A DNA stretch of 64,000 nucleotides, taken from the NCBI GenBank assembly GCA_947652605.1, contig OX393581.1, forward strand, positions 48,755,924-48,819,923, written 5' to 3'. Position numbers and translations under genes: made by a program. This DNA is from Elmis aenea (taxonomy: Eukaryota; Arthropoda; Insecta; Coleoptera; Elmidae). The notes beneath the pieces are model-generated. The model ran no database searches. It worked only from the letters and a program-made list of their open reading frames with translations, and had not been told where the DNA came from. Below, in pieces: positions 13,024 to 24,400 of the stretch (its first letter is position 1; each line of letters starts with the position of its first letter).

Positions 13024-13548
13024 ACGGTTCAGGAAATTATCCAATATTCTGTTTGTAAGAAATTTCAAAAATTAACTCGACAAAGCAAAATTTCTTTATT
13101 ATTAATCTCGTTTCGAAACATATTCGCGAATAACTTTTTAACTGCTTAAGTTATAGACTTGAAATTTTCAGGATATGTTTATCATGCTTACTCATAAAAA
13201 AACCAACGGTTCGGGAAATTATCCAATATTCTGTTTGTAAGAAATTTTAAAAATTAACTCGACAAAGCAAAATTTCTTTATTATTAATCTTGTTTCGAAA
13301 CATATTCGCGAATAACTTTTTAACTGCTTAGGATATAGACTTGAAATTTTCAGGATATGTTTATCATGATTACTCATAAAAAAAACAAACGGTTCGGGAA
13401 ATTATCCAATATTCTGTTTGTAAGAAATTTCAATAATTAACTCGACAAAGCAAAATTTCTTTATTATTAATCTCGTTTCGAAACCTATTCGCGAATAACT
13501 TTTTAACTGCTTAAGATATAGACTTGAAATTTTCAGGATATGTTTATT
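13024..13548. repeat. 182-bp tandem repeat, three copies
   Basis: ACGGTTC starts units at 13024, 13206 and 13388, and the units are nearly identical (GAAATTATCCAATATTCTG..., CGACAAAGCAAAATTTC, TTCGCGAATAAC, TTTTCAGGATATG). No coding content. Confidence 0.85.
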
Positions 13549-13739
13549 TGGCTTATTTATAATATTTAATGATTTTTTAAAGATCTTTTTATGTCTATTT
13601 AATAATTATTTACTTCGAAACATTTGAATTTATAAACAGTCTTATAATTTCACACTGCTTTGTCACTAAGATTGTTTTAATAGACCAATGAATAAATTAA
13701 TGTAATTTTAAATTAGGCACTTTACTTTCTGACCTGACG

Positions 13740-14045
13740 TACTTAATCCTAAGGCCGTTCTACTTTTCCTGGTGTAGGGCTTGTTGGAGTTGAGTTATTG
13801 CATGGGTTTTCTTTTCCATATCTGTCTCAATTCTTTTCTTTCTTGGGTTTTTTGTTTTATTTCCTGCCACTTGACTCGTCGTTTCTCTGCCGATATTAAA
13901 GTTATACCATCGGCGTATAAAATTTCTGAAATTTTTATGTCTTCTATTTTCCAATGTCCTACTTTGTACTGTTTGATTTGGCCTTTAGTATTTTTAATTG
14001 CTTGTTCTAGCACTAGTAATAGGTACTTTAAATTACATTCTAAAA
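13740..14045 (-). mobile_element. Short LINE reverse-transcriptase fragment
   Basis: The minus strand reads KVGHWKIEDIKISEILYADG, matching the region around the RT catalytic box with YADD altered to YADG, followed by LISAEK and Lys/Gln-rich sequence. One catalytic Asp is lost and the frame shifts soon after. Confidence 0.55.
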
Positions 14046-15061
14046 AAATTCCGTTGTGTTATATTTCCAGCGGGTTCCATAGAACTTTAATCTAATTTTT
14101 AATTTATTATGAAAATTTTAAAATAATTTAATTAGTTTTGGAACCTGATATGAAAATAGTCGAAGCGTGTTCCTTGAATTTTACAACTGAAATCTATAGA
14201 CAACCCAACGCACTGATTAGAAAGTTTTACTAAAATGTCAAAAACTGGCATACACGGTAACAGTTTTTAAAACGGTTTCTTAAACATTCGCAAAAAAACA
14301 TTTTTTTTTCATACTTTCAGAACTTAAAACGTTAAAGCTTAGGATGACATTGCAAATAATACAGTAAATCATCTAACACGTGGTCAAAGATTTTCTAAAC
14401 TTTTAAGCTTTTGACTCGTCATTGCTCAAACAAAACTAATAAGTTATCCTTTAAAAAGTCCATAAATGTTTGTGTTGCTTTAGCAAATATTTAATATTTG
14501 CCTAGGTGCCAAAAAAACTCTTGTTAAACGAACCATGTATGTTATATCCTTGACAATGGCAATTTATCGACCACTAACCCAACTCTTACAACAGATTTCT
14601 TATGCCAGTATTATAATTTCATTACTTTAGATTTTTTGTTACTGCTCAACAATTTTCTGCGCACGAAGGTTAAAATAGCTGGCCATCCTCTGTTGATTTA
14701 CATTTATTGTTTCTGTGGTATATTTCCAAACTTTAGAAATTGTGAAAAGGCGAAACTTTTTTATACACTAAACGTCTCATTAACTTACCGTTATTCGGTT
14801 TCCACATCCTTGTATCTGATTATCTGTGGGATAAAATTTGGCGATTACTAATATTTCACAATTAGTCCTACGAAAATTGACCAAAACACGAACTGAAGTA
14901 ATATTTTACTTAATATCATCGATATGGTCAACACTTTTTATAAACAATTTAGTTGCACAATATACAAACAGTACAAAAATGTTTTACAATCGTATTTATA
15001 GCTAAAGATACACACAATTATCCACTTAACAAAATTGCTATGATTATGTACAAACGTAGTA

Positions 15062-15068
15062 TTTATTT
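15062..15068 (-). terminator. Candidate poly(A) signal after the last gene B exon
   Basis: The minus strand reads AATAAA within an A/T run about 190 bases downstream of the TAA at 15256. The composition makes chance hexamers common, so distance is the main support. Confidence 0.3.
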
Positions 15069-15255
15069 ATTTACAAATTTTTACAATCGTTTGTGAACTA
15101 AATATAAAATAAAAAATTAGTTAATTCACGAAACCGGATGATTATATAAATCAATAATTTTTAACGCACAAACTAGGACAGGAAAACAGAAAACAAGCAC
15201 AGAAGATTGTAATAAATAAATCAAATGGCAACAATAATATAAGTTTAAACTGCTG

Positions 15256-15390
15256 TTATCTTCTGACTGTGTTCTCGGAGAATATTGGCTTATCTGTGGG
15301 TCCTTCGATAACGTATCCTTTGGCTCCAAAAGCAAATCTGATCATTGGCCTGAAGATTTCCAACATCCTCTGCAATCTTACAGCAGAATT
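15256..15390 (-). CDS. Last coding exon of gene B (or of an alternative gene A transcript)
   Basis: Codes for 44 residues and a TAA: NSAVRLQRMLEIFRPMIRFA, then FGAKGYVIEGPTDKPIF and a basic end (TVRR). The acceptor is TAATTTTCAG after a 176-bp intron. Basic and hydrophobic residues alternate in an amphipathic pattern near the start. An AATAAA on this strand at about 15062-15068 lies 190 bases past the stop and could be the poly(A) signal. Confidence 0.65.
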   Translation of the reverse strand, partial: NSAVRLQRMLEIFRPMIRFAFGAKGYVIEGPTDKPIFSENTVRR

Positions 15391-15566
15391 CTGAAAATTA
15401 AGGTTGAAAATTTTATAAAACTAACACTGGTACATACGCAAAGTTGTATTGGTGTAAATATTCATTAAAAACTTTAAAAAAAAAATTGTTTCAACACTAA
15501 AATTCTTATTATAGGGTTACAAAAAGACCCGATTAAAGTTTTTTTTATTAAACCAAGTGTCCTTAC

Positions 15567-15755
15567 TATCATATAATCGCCAACGGTGGAAGATAAATTG
15601 GTTACCAAACCGAAACCTGATCCAAACAGTTCTCCAGGCAAATCTAAATTGACTTGCTTGTCCTCTTGATCAAATATTACGATATCCTCCGTGGTTGTCG
15701 GGGGTTTTGGAGTGGTTGGGCCTTTCCTAAACACAGCGGAAGATGCACGGGGAAC
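15567..15755 (-). CDS. Penultimate exon of gene B (or alternative 3' exon of gene A)
   Basis: Codes for 63 residues: VPRASSAVFRKGPTTPKPP, a Thr/acidic stretch (TTTEDIVIFDQEDKQ), then LPGELFGSGFGLVTN and ending YMI. The acceptor is AATTTTGTAG and the donor ATA|GTAAGG. It is 189 nt and phase 0-0. The opening resembles gene B exon 56683-56537. Gene A already has its own stop at 18046, so I assign this exon to gene B, making the connecting intron 40,119 bp. That junction cannot be proved from the sequence. Confidence 0.65.
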
Positions 15756-15869
15756 CTACAAAATTAAACAAGTTTCGTTAGTACACTAATAGTTCCTGAA
15801 TAAATTCATTGCTGTACAACACAACACAATAAGTTTTGAACAACGAAAAGCCTATTATTATATATACAG

Positions 15870-18000
15870 CAAAAATTACAGGGTGTAGGTTATAAAAAAT
15901 ATATACTGTGTTGAGTGGTTACTAAATTACCTGTTGAAATCTGTAAATAACAAAAAATTGGAAACAAGGTGCAGTAAATATGGTTAAAAAGTATTGCAAC
16001 TAAAGCAAGAATGATATGGATTAAAATAAACTTAGGCTAAGCATATACCACGAAATTGTTAGGTGGAAACATTAATACCTAATTAGATACATTAAAAACA
16101 TGCTTAATGTAAGTGTAAATATAAAAATAGGTATGTCCCCCAATTCGTCAAAACTAAATAGGCTACTCATTTTTACAATATTTTAGAAGAAAATAGTTTG
16201 TCAAGAGCCAACTACAAGTTCTTTTATTATAAGAAAGTTGAGTTAAAAATGTTGTTATGTATGGAACTTGTCCAATTAAACTTTTATCCTAGGATACTTG
16301 ATACTATCCGGAGGTTTTCAAGTGGAAACACTTTTTTTTATAGAAATAATTAATGTAAAATACAATAAAACTAGATGTAATTATATGTAGAGACAAACCC
16401 ATAGACCAAAATACTTATTTAATTACATGGTAGAACATAAAACTACTCGTTAATTATAAGCCGTTCGTATCAACATCAAATTAAAGGAACTAAATGTAAC
16501 TTTGTATCCTATTTTATATATTTGTTGAATTTATTACATAATAAATGGCTTAATTAATGAACCAATTAAAATACCAATGCTATCAGACTGAATTGTTTTG
16601 ATGTGAAAAGGTTAATAAAATAAAAAAAGCATTGTCTCACTATTATTTATTTTTATGTACATAATTCTGGTTTTAATATTATCACCACAGTATTGTAGGT
16701 GTTTGAAATTAATTTTATATTATTCGATTTTTAAAAAAATGTATGTGACATATCCAAAAACCACAGCGTTTAGATTTGTTTCATAATTTAATCTCTAAAG
16801 AAAAATTTCGCAAAACTTCTAAACCCTAACGAATTTTTCGTACTTCGTTTTGTAATATTTTTTATCACTGTTCAAAAATCAATCCAAAATTAAAATATTA
16901 ACGTAGGCCAATTTCCACTTTGTTAAAAAAAGCCACAGACACAAAAATAAACGACGCAATGTATAAATTATTTATTTTCCTATACTTTATTTACAATTCA
17001 AATCTAACAACTAAATTAATTATAAAAATAGAAGCATAAAGATAATGAAATATATGTACACATTTTACAAATAAAAACCTCGACTAATTCCAAGACAAAA
17101 ATTTCAAAATTAAACTGCAAACAAGCTACAGTGTTAGTGAAACAAACACACAACATGTAGTTTAGAAATTTTATTAAAATATTAAATGCCATCATGGCAC
17201 AGGAATTCTTAAAAAAGATGACTTGATTTAATGGTTAGTCGTAACAAAATTACACAAACAGACAAGGGCAGGCCACAAAACAATAAAAAAAAATAACTGT
17301 GTTACTTTAGTGAAATTAAAAACTAAAAGTGAGCAAGAACAGTAGAAAAAGAACAAGAATAGAAAAGACCAAATTCACAAGCGTTTAAATAAACGAAAGG
17401 GATAAAAAAGCAGAAGAATAAGCTGTAATAATATTGAGCAAGTTTATCGAATTTGGCAATAAAGGGACTAAGTTTGTGTAACAACTATAATTAGTCACAT
17501 ATTTTGAGTATTTTTAAGGCAATCACAAATATTGTGCAGGCAAGTTTCTAATCATTCTAGTTCGTCTTTTAATAATTTGTAATAACCTCAAATTTAGAGG
17601 ACATTATTACCCTAAAATACATGAGCTGGTGGGGCAATACTAACACGAATGGTAACTTAAGTTTTAGGCAACAAATTTTACGTATAGAAGCATTGCCCAG
17701 GTAACATAATTACAAGAATATTAAAGGTAACTTTTAGTCACTCGTTAATCCAACAATATTCAAACCATAATTACTGTACAAGTTATTTTACTTAAAAAAT
17801 GTACAATGTACAAACAAAAATAAGAATATAAATATGCAAACTTAATAAATAATGTATTTATCTATCAACTTCCTTGCGCGGTTGAAAGTACTTTAGTAGC
17901 TTTTACGAAATTTTGAGCCAGTAACCCAATTAAATTTGTAAGGGGCGGTGTTTTAGGTTACAATTGGAAATCGTCTAGCTTGAATATGACTAATAGTTAT
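15870..18000. other. Between gene A stop and the 15.7-kb exon: AT-rich, nothing coding
   Basis: No exon with paired splice sites was found. Clear TTTATT (AATAAA on the gene strand) occurs near 16969-16992 and might end a long gene A 3' UTR. Confidence 0.45.
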
Positions 18001-18045
18001 CACGGAATGATGTGATAAATCGCGTGAGGCCCCAAATTATATAAT

Positions 18046-18489
18046 TTAGTGTGTTGCTCCATAACCAGTTCCACCAATACTTGCACCTGCGCCACCTCCC
18101 AGTCCTCCAAGTCCGCCGCCACCTCCCAATCCTCCAAGTCCGCCGCCACCTGCCCCAAACAGTGCCCCTAGATTAAAGCCGGCACTACCTCCAACGCCAG
18201 CGTCCCCCCCGTGGGAGGCGTCTGCGCCGGCAGATGCCCCGGCTCCTCCACCCAAAAGTCCCCCTAAACCACCCGACCCAGAACTTAACATGGTAACTTT
18301 ATTAAGAACTACGGGTATAAAGGGACTGACAGCTTGAAGCTTTTGGCTGATTGCTCCTGAAATTACTCCGGACAGGGACGTTACTGCATCTTTAGGTGGA
18401 TAAATTCCGATAGCTTTGTTTTTGGCGACGTTACCTCGATCCAGTTGGGCGACCCATGCTGTCTTTTGATCGATGAACGAGTTGATTTT
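18046..18489 (-). CDS. Gene A terminal coding exon: conserved-looking region and Gly-rich tail
   Basis: Codes for 147 residues and a TAA. It starts KINSFIDQKTAWVAQLD directly after TTTCACAG, continues through a Val/Ile/Ala-rich segment (VISGAISQKLQAV...), then runs of GGLGG and GGAGAS to GYGATH. The Gly-rich part is much higher in G+C than its surroundings because of GGN codons. No close AATAAA was seen downstream; the nearest clear ones on this strand are near 16969-16992, about 1 kb after the stop. Confidence 0.8.
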   Translation of the reverse strand, partial: KINSFIDQKTAWVAQLDRGNVAKNKAIGIYPPKDAVTSLSGVISGAISQKLQAVSPFIPVVLNKVTMLSSGSGGLGGLLGGGAGASAGADASHGGDAGVGGSAGFNLGALFGAGGGGLGGLGGGGGLGGLGGGAGASIGGTGYGATH

Positions 18490-21400
18490 CTGTGAAATGA
18501 TCATGAATGGTTATGACTGAACGAATGCGGTTTTATGCTTGTTAATTTCTTTAGTCTTTGGTAAATGTACCAACGCTGACATGCTCTAAATATAATGAAG
18601 TGTACATGTGTAAAATCGTGCAATGAACAATGATTCGGTTTCATTAAAAGCTGTGAAGGTGCAGTGTTTGGGAATTTGGTTCAAGTACTGCTCCGTTCCT
18701 CTTTAATTTCATTTTATATTTAAAAAAAACACACATCAAAAACAAGCTAAAATAATATACTCGATACAAAATAAGCAATAACTCTGTTACAAATAAATTA
18801 ACATCGATTTAATAATGAAAGTTTAAAGATAATGTAATAACTACTTTTACTTTTTTGAATTGCAAAAAAGCATTTCACAATAAATGGTATATCGCATATA
18901 TTTCCTCAAGCATTATAGATTTATTCTGCTGAAAAAATTAATCTACTAGATGCATATATAATAAGCAATATTTCAGAAAAAAAAACTAATAGAGTTGCCT
19001 TCTAATAGAATGAAGGTAAATAATGAATTCAAACTAATTGTTCTACAGATATAAAGAAAAAAGTTCATGCAAACGAAGAAAATATATACACAAATAAAAA
19101 AGAACTGTAAAAAAGTATTCATCGCCGTTATACAAATTTACAAAATAAATGATTTTTATAACCAACAGTAAGTTTAAAAAATGCTCAGTGGTAATATAAC
19201 AAGTGCATTGAAAATTATCGACAATTTTGGTAAATATGCCCGAATGCAAGTTGAACTGAAAAAATCACTCGTACACTTCGTGCACTCGTTTTTTTTTTCA
19301 GTTCAACTTGCATTAGTGAAGATTTTTCAAAAGTTATAGATTATTTGCAAAGCACCAGTTATATTTTGTCAGAAAATTTCCTTCACCTAACCTACCTGTC
19401 AAATTAAATGTCATGTCAAATTTTACAAGTACTGTCAGAGTGGTGCGTCAGGGGTGTGGTTTAATCTATATTAAAGTAACGCTACTGGTCGCCGAAATTC
19501 GTCAAAAAATTCTCAAGACCAAAATATTCATTCCCTCTCCAAATTTATATTTTCGACCAATCACAAACTCAGATTTCTTAGAAACGACCAATAAACGCAT
19601 GAAAATCTGTTAATGGCAAAAAGTATATTATCAGTGTACGATTATGTTTATTGGTCGTTTCTAGGAAATCTGAGTTTGTTATTGGACGAAAACGCAAATT
19701 TGACAGGAGGATCAACGTCTGACAGGGGAATATACAATTATTACCGTGTAATAATGCTCCTATTGGTAGTCTCTACAAGATTTAAGATTAATGATTGGTT
19801 GAAAACGCAAATTTGACAGGTGAAGGGAATTTTCACAAATATTTTAATATAAAAATTGAATCCCGATATTGTAGATTTCATCTGCTTTTTCATTCAATAA
19901 GACACAAAACTTTCATAACTCGCATAGCGTACTTGACTTTTGCGGTTACTAATTTACATAGGTTAGTTTATTATTACTGTTATTACTTACATATTTTATG
20001 CAATGTTTGTCGATTGTCATAACCACCGTTATTACCTCTAAGCAATTTTTTATTGAACTTTTTTGTTGGCTTGTTACTAGTTACCACACATAGAAAAGAC
20101 GAATAATGATACAAGGCCACCTGTATATTCATTCGAATGTTTTAAGTACACAGTAAATTAACTAATATAACTGTTATTTAATCGATCTCACGTCAATAAA
20201 ACAATTTAAAAAACCTTATACGTTATATAGACCGGTAATTAAGTAGTTTTTAACCCGAATTAAATTGGTGGCAAATCGTAAACCAATTAAATCTGTACTT
20301 GAAAAAGCTTTTAACCAATGCTTATGTGTGTCATTTAAAAATAGCATTAGATCTTGAGAAAAAATTACAATATTTATTAGAATGCAAATATTTAAAGATA
20401 ATGTGATATGTTATGATGATATCTCACAGTAAAAATTACATACAGATCTCGATTTACAAGCGACTTCCATTGCTAGAGGTCGTTCGCAGTGCGTTATATT
20501 TGTTGTATCTTTACAACTTAAGCCTGCATTTTATTTTGTCCAACTTTGTATTTTGTAACAACGGCAACGAAAATTTTAATGCTTTTTAACATTGTATGAA
20601 CTGCTATTACTCAGTGGCGTACGCAAGGGGGAGATTAGGGGGATAAATCCCCCCCGAAAATTTTTAAAAACCTAAAATTATAATTACAGCATTTCCAAAC
20701 ATATAAAATACATTATGTATCTATATTTTACTTATAAATGTTATTTTTGCGTACGTTTAACCTTGAAATTTTTTTAAAAATGCCCATGGCGTTGTTACCC
20801 GGTGAGCTGCCCCCCAGGGCCCCTCGCCCTCTTTCTTACAACTCACGTTTTGTGTCTAGTCCCCCTAGGTAATTTTCTAATTTTACCATTACCATGCTCC
20901 ATTTGAAATAAGTCAGTATTATTTTTGCAAATTAAAACAATATTCCCCCTAAAACATTTTTCTGCGTACGCCACTGCCTGTACTTATTCATGAAACCAAT
21001 CGCATGTAAAATAAAATTAATATACAGGGTGAGGCATCACTTATGACACCGCCGTTTATTTTGGGAAAACTGTATCAAACAACTTTTATTTGAAACTTGT
21101 TTTCATAATTCTTTCCAATAACAAAATAAGTGGGGGTGTCATAAGTAATGCCTCGCCCTGTATAATGATCTCTTAACGCACCACAATAAATCATGAAACA
21201 TTTTATTGTACAGGTAACAATCTCCAACTAAATATATCACACACTTACAAATAATTTTTTTAACGTTAAAAAACTACTGTGGCCAGATATATTACAAGAT
21301 ATTCGCAATTCTGGTTAGAAACTGCACGCGAAGCGTTTAATCTAAGCAATTTTGAGCTTTGAATCAAAAAGCGCAGATGAAAACGATTGAGATTAGAATA

Positions 21401-24400
21401 TTTTCAAATAAAATCGCAATATATCCAATAGACTTTTAAGACTTTTGGAGAATTTATCAAATAAATGGGATTTTACAAAACCTCTGCGGATTTTTAAATC
21501 TACAGGGTAAATTAAAAGCAACATATACAGGGTGAGTCACGACGGACGCCACGGAGTTTTATGGTGAAACAGCATATATCCTCCAACTTCTGTCGCGATT
21601 AGATTATGTGAGTCAATAAGGGCTACGTTTTAAAAATATTTTCAAACATACAGGGTGCCCCAGAAAAGAGTGGCATATCAAAGTTATACTTTTTCTTATG
21701 GAACACCCTGTATATTTTTGCATTTTTAATTTCCTTTTCAAATTTACTTCAACAATTGTAAAAAGTCATATGGGTCTAAAGTCGACCGTTTTTAAAAATT
21801 TCCAACATTTAAAAAGTCGCTTCGGGTTAGATTGACAATAGATTATTTAACACTTTGCGCTACCTAAATTTTTTAAATATTATACAGGACGTTTTTGCCT
21901 TGGTCAAACTTGTGACACTTTAAACATCGTCAATTCATTTTTTTTAAATTCCAATACCCTATATTTTTTTACATAGTCTTGTAGAAAATGTAAGCCTGTT
22001 TTAAACCCAAAATCGATATTTTTCGAGATATCGTTTGTTATTAATTATTAGAGCAAAGTAATATTTTCCAGTAAGCTATGAAGGTAGACTGCGAAAATTT
22101 GAAACAATTGAAAGAAAAAAACAAGATAATTCTAATTTTATCTTTGTCCTACGAGTTTTTGACGTTTTTTTATTATCAAAAATGAGTTAGCGATGTTTAA
22201 AGTTTGACAAGTTTGACCAAGCGTAAAAACGCCCTGTATAATACTTTAAAAATATAGGTAGCGCAAAGTGTGTAATAACCTGTTGTTAATATAATTTTCA
22301 AACGAAATTCTTCAGACTTTTCAAAGTTTTCAAATGTTGAAAATTTTTGAAATTACTGTAATTTCATGAAAATGCAATTTTCACGAAAACGGTTGACTTT
22401 AGACCCATAGGTATAACCTCATACATTTTTTGAAGTAAATTTGAAGAGTAATCCAAAAATCAGGGCATGAAACCGGTTTTTGAAACCGGTTAACCGTTAT
22501 TTTTTGTCAGAAAAAGTGATTTTAACCGAAACCGAAACCGTTATTTTTAAAGGCAAAAAAACGGTAACCTTTAACCAAAATAATAAAACACCGGTTTTTT
22601 TAACATCTTTTTTTAATAAAATTATTGTATTATATGCGATTAGTTTACCAGAAGTCATTACTAAACGTTTGATTGTACATTTATTATAAAATTATAAATA
22701 AATAATATCTTTTCATACTTTGCATTCCTAATCTAAATAATTTTAAAAACCGGTTTATAATTTAAATCGGTTTTTTACACTAAACCGGTTTTTTAAGAAT
22801 AAAACCGGTTTTTCAACAAAAACCGTTATAAAAATAAAGTTCTCGATTTCGGTTAACCGTTAACCAAATTTTTTTTCGGTTTCGAGCCCTGCCAAAAATG
22901 CAAAAATATACAGGGTGTTCCATAAGAAAAAGTATACCTTTGATATGCCACTATTTTTTGGAGCACCCTGTATGTTTTAAAATATTTTTAAAATGTAGCC
23001 CTTATTGATTTGCATAATCTAACTGCAACAGAAGTTGGAGAATTATATGCCGTTTCGCTATAAAACTCCGTGGCGTCCATCGTGACTCGCCCTGTATATC
23101 TTGCTTTTAATTTACCTTATTTTCTCGATTTTAAAAATCCGGCTCCATCTGCTCTAGCAATTAATCAAAAATAACTAAAATTAAAGCTTTTCAAATACTT
23201 ACATTAAATACTAGGCCCAGTATAGCGTTCTTAACACCAAAACCTGTATCCACTTTGTGTTCTACTGCTCTTTTATCCCTGTCTTCATCGTCCGTCAAAA
23301 CTTCCTGTAAAAATATTGAATGCTATTTTTATGGGGTCATTACTTATTAATTAGTATCGTTAAATTAGCCTAGCCATTGTTAGCAACAGATGATCGTTAA
23401 ATTAATTAATTATCGGTAGAAACGGTCACGTAAGTATTAACAGAGGCTTGCGTAATATGTAGTAGTTTCAGGAATTTAATATCTCGCGTAATTTATGTTA
23501 CAAAGACTACAATATCGGCGGATATTTTACGATACGGATCGCGAAAGTATCTCGCCGAGTAGAAAGCAAGTGTCAGAGAAAATGCCAAGTGCAGTAGCGA
23601 CTAAATACTTCTTGTAGCATCCTCTGTTGCGGTATCAATCTAATAACGAAATTACAGTCGAATGAAAACTTAGCACGCACCGATATTATAACCTGTAGCA
23701 TTTAACCTGAATTGAGCCAGTGAAAATCAAAGTCCATTGGCTGGCTCCGAGAGTTTTATGTAAATTTTTTCGTGTTGTAATTTTACCAACACAGAATGCA
23801 AGTTTGCTGTTCACAAATTCACGATATTGCAGCACAGAAAGTAATAATAAACGAACACTTTCACTGGATTTTAACAGAGGTCGTGTTCTTCGAGTAATTT
23901 TCGTCGGCTGCAAGTGTTATTATCGAGAGAACATCCCGTAATTAATGATGTAATGATCTTGGAGGCGTGGGTGAAGCGATATTCGAGGAACTAACTCTGT
24001 GGCATGCCGATTTAAGCACCGGAAGTAAAGCTTACAGGTTCATTTGTTTCCTGTATGAAATCGAAGCGTTTGGTTTCTAACAAGCGCTCTCAAGATTTTA
24101 AAACTTTTATTGCCAATTAATTTTTTATTCTTACACGATCGTTTTTAATCGTCATTGAAAATCGGTATATTACACAAAATTTAATCCTATAAGGCATAGT
24201 TTCATGATATTATCTATTATCTTGCTAAACCGTTTGGCATTAAATATATATGCAAGTGTGTTTAAAAAGTAACTTAATAATAAAAATAATCGCTTCTTGA
24301 AAAACTCTGCACTAGTTTTGAGTTTCCCAGCTCTTCATTTGTAGGTTATTACATTCAAAAAGTTTGCAACAAATGGAAACGTTTTTTTTAATCGATTTTC

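Noticed and set aside
18046..18489. Spidroin or antifreeze-like identity from the Gly-rich tail
   Set aside because: Low-complexity glycine runs alone do not support a named family.
22480..22689. 69-codon frame rich in ETV/TFK
   Set aside because: It lies wholly inside the hAT-type MITE and reflects AACCGGTT repeats.
23686..23941. Overlapping open frames on both strands, 73 and 75 codons
   Set aside because: They mirror each other in a slightly GC-richer stretch of intron and show no protein features.
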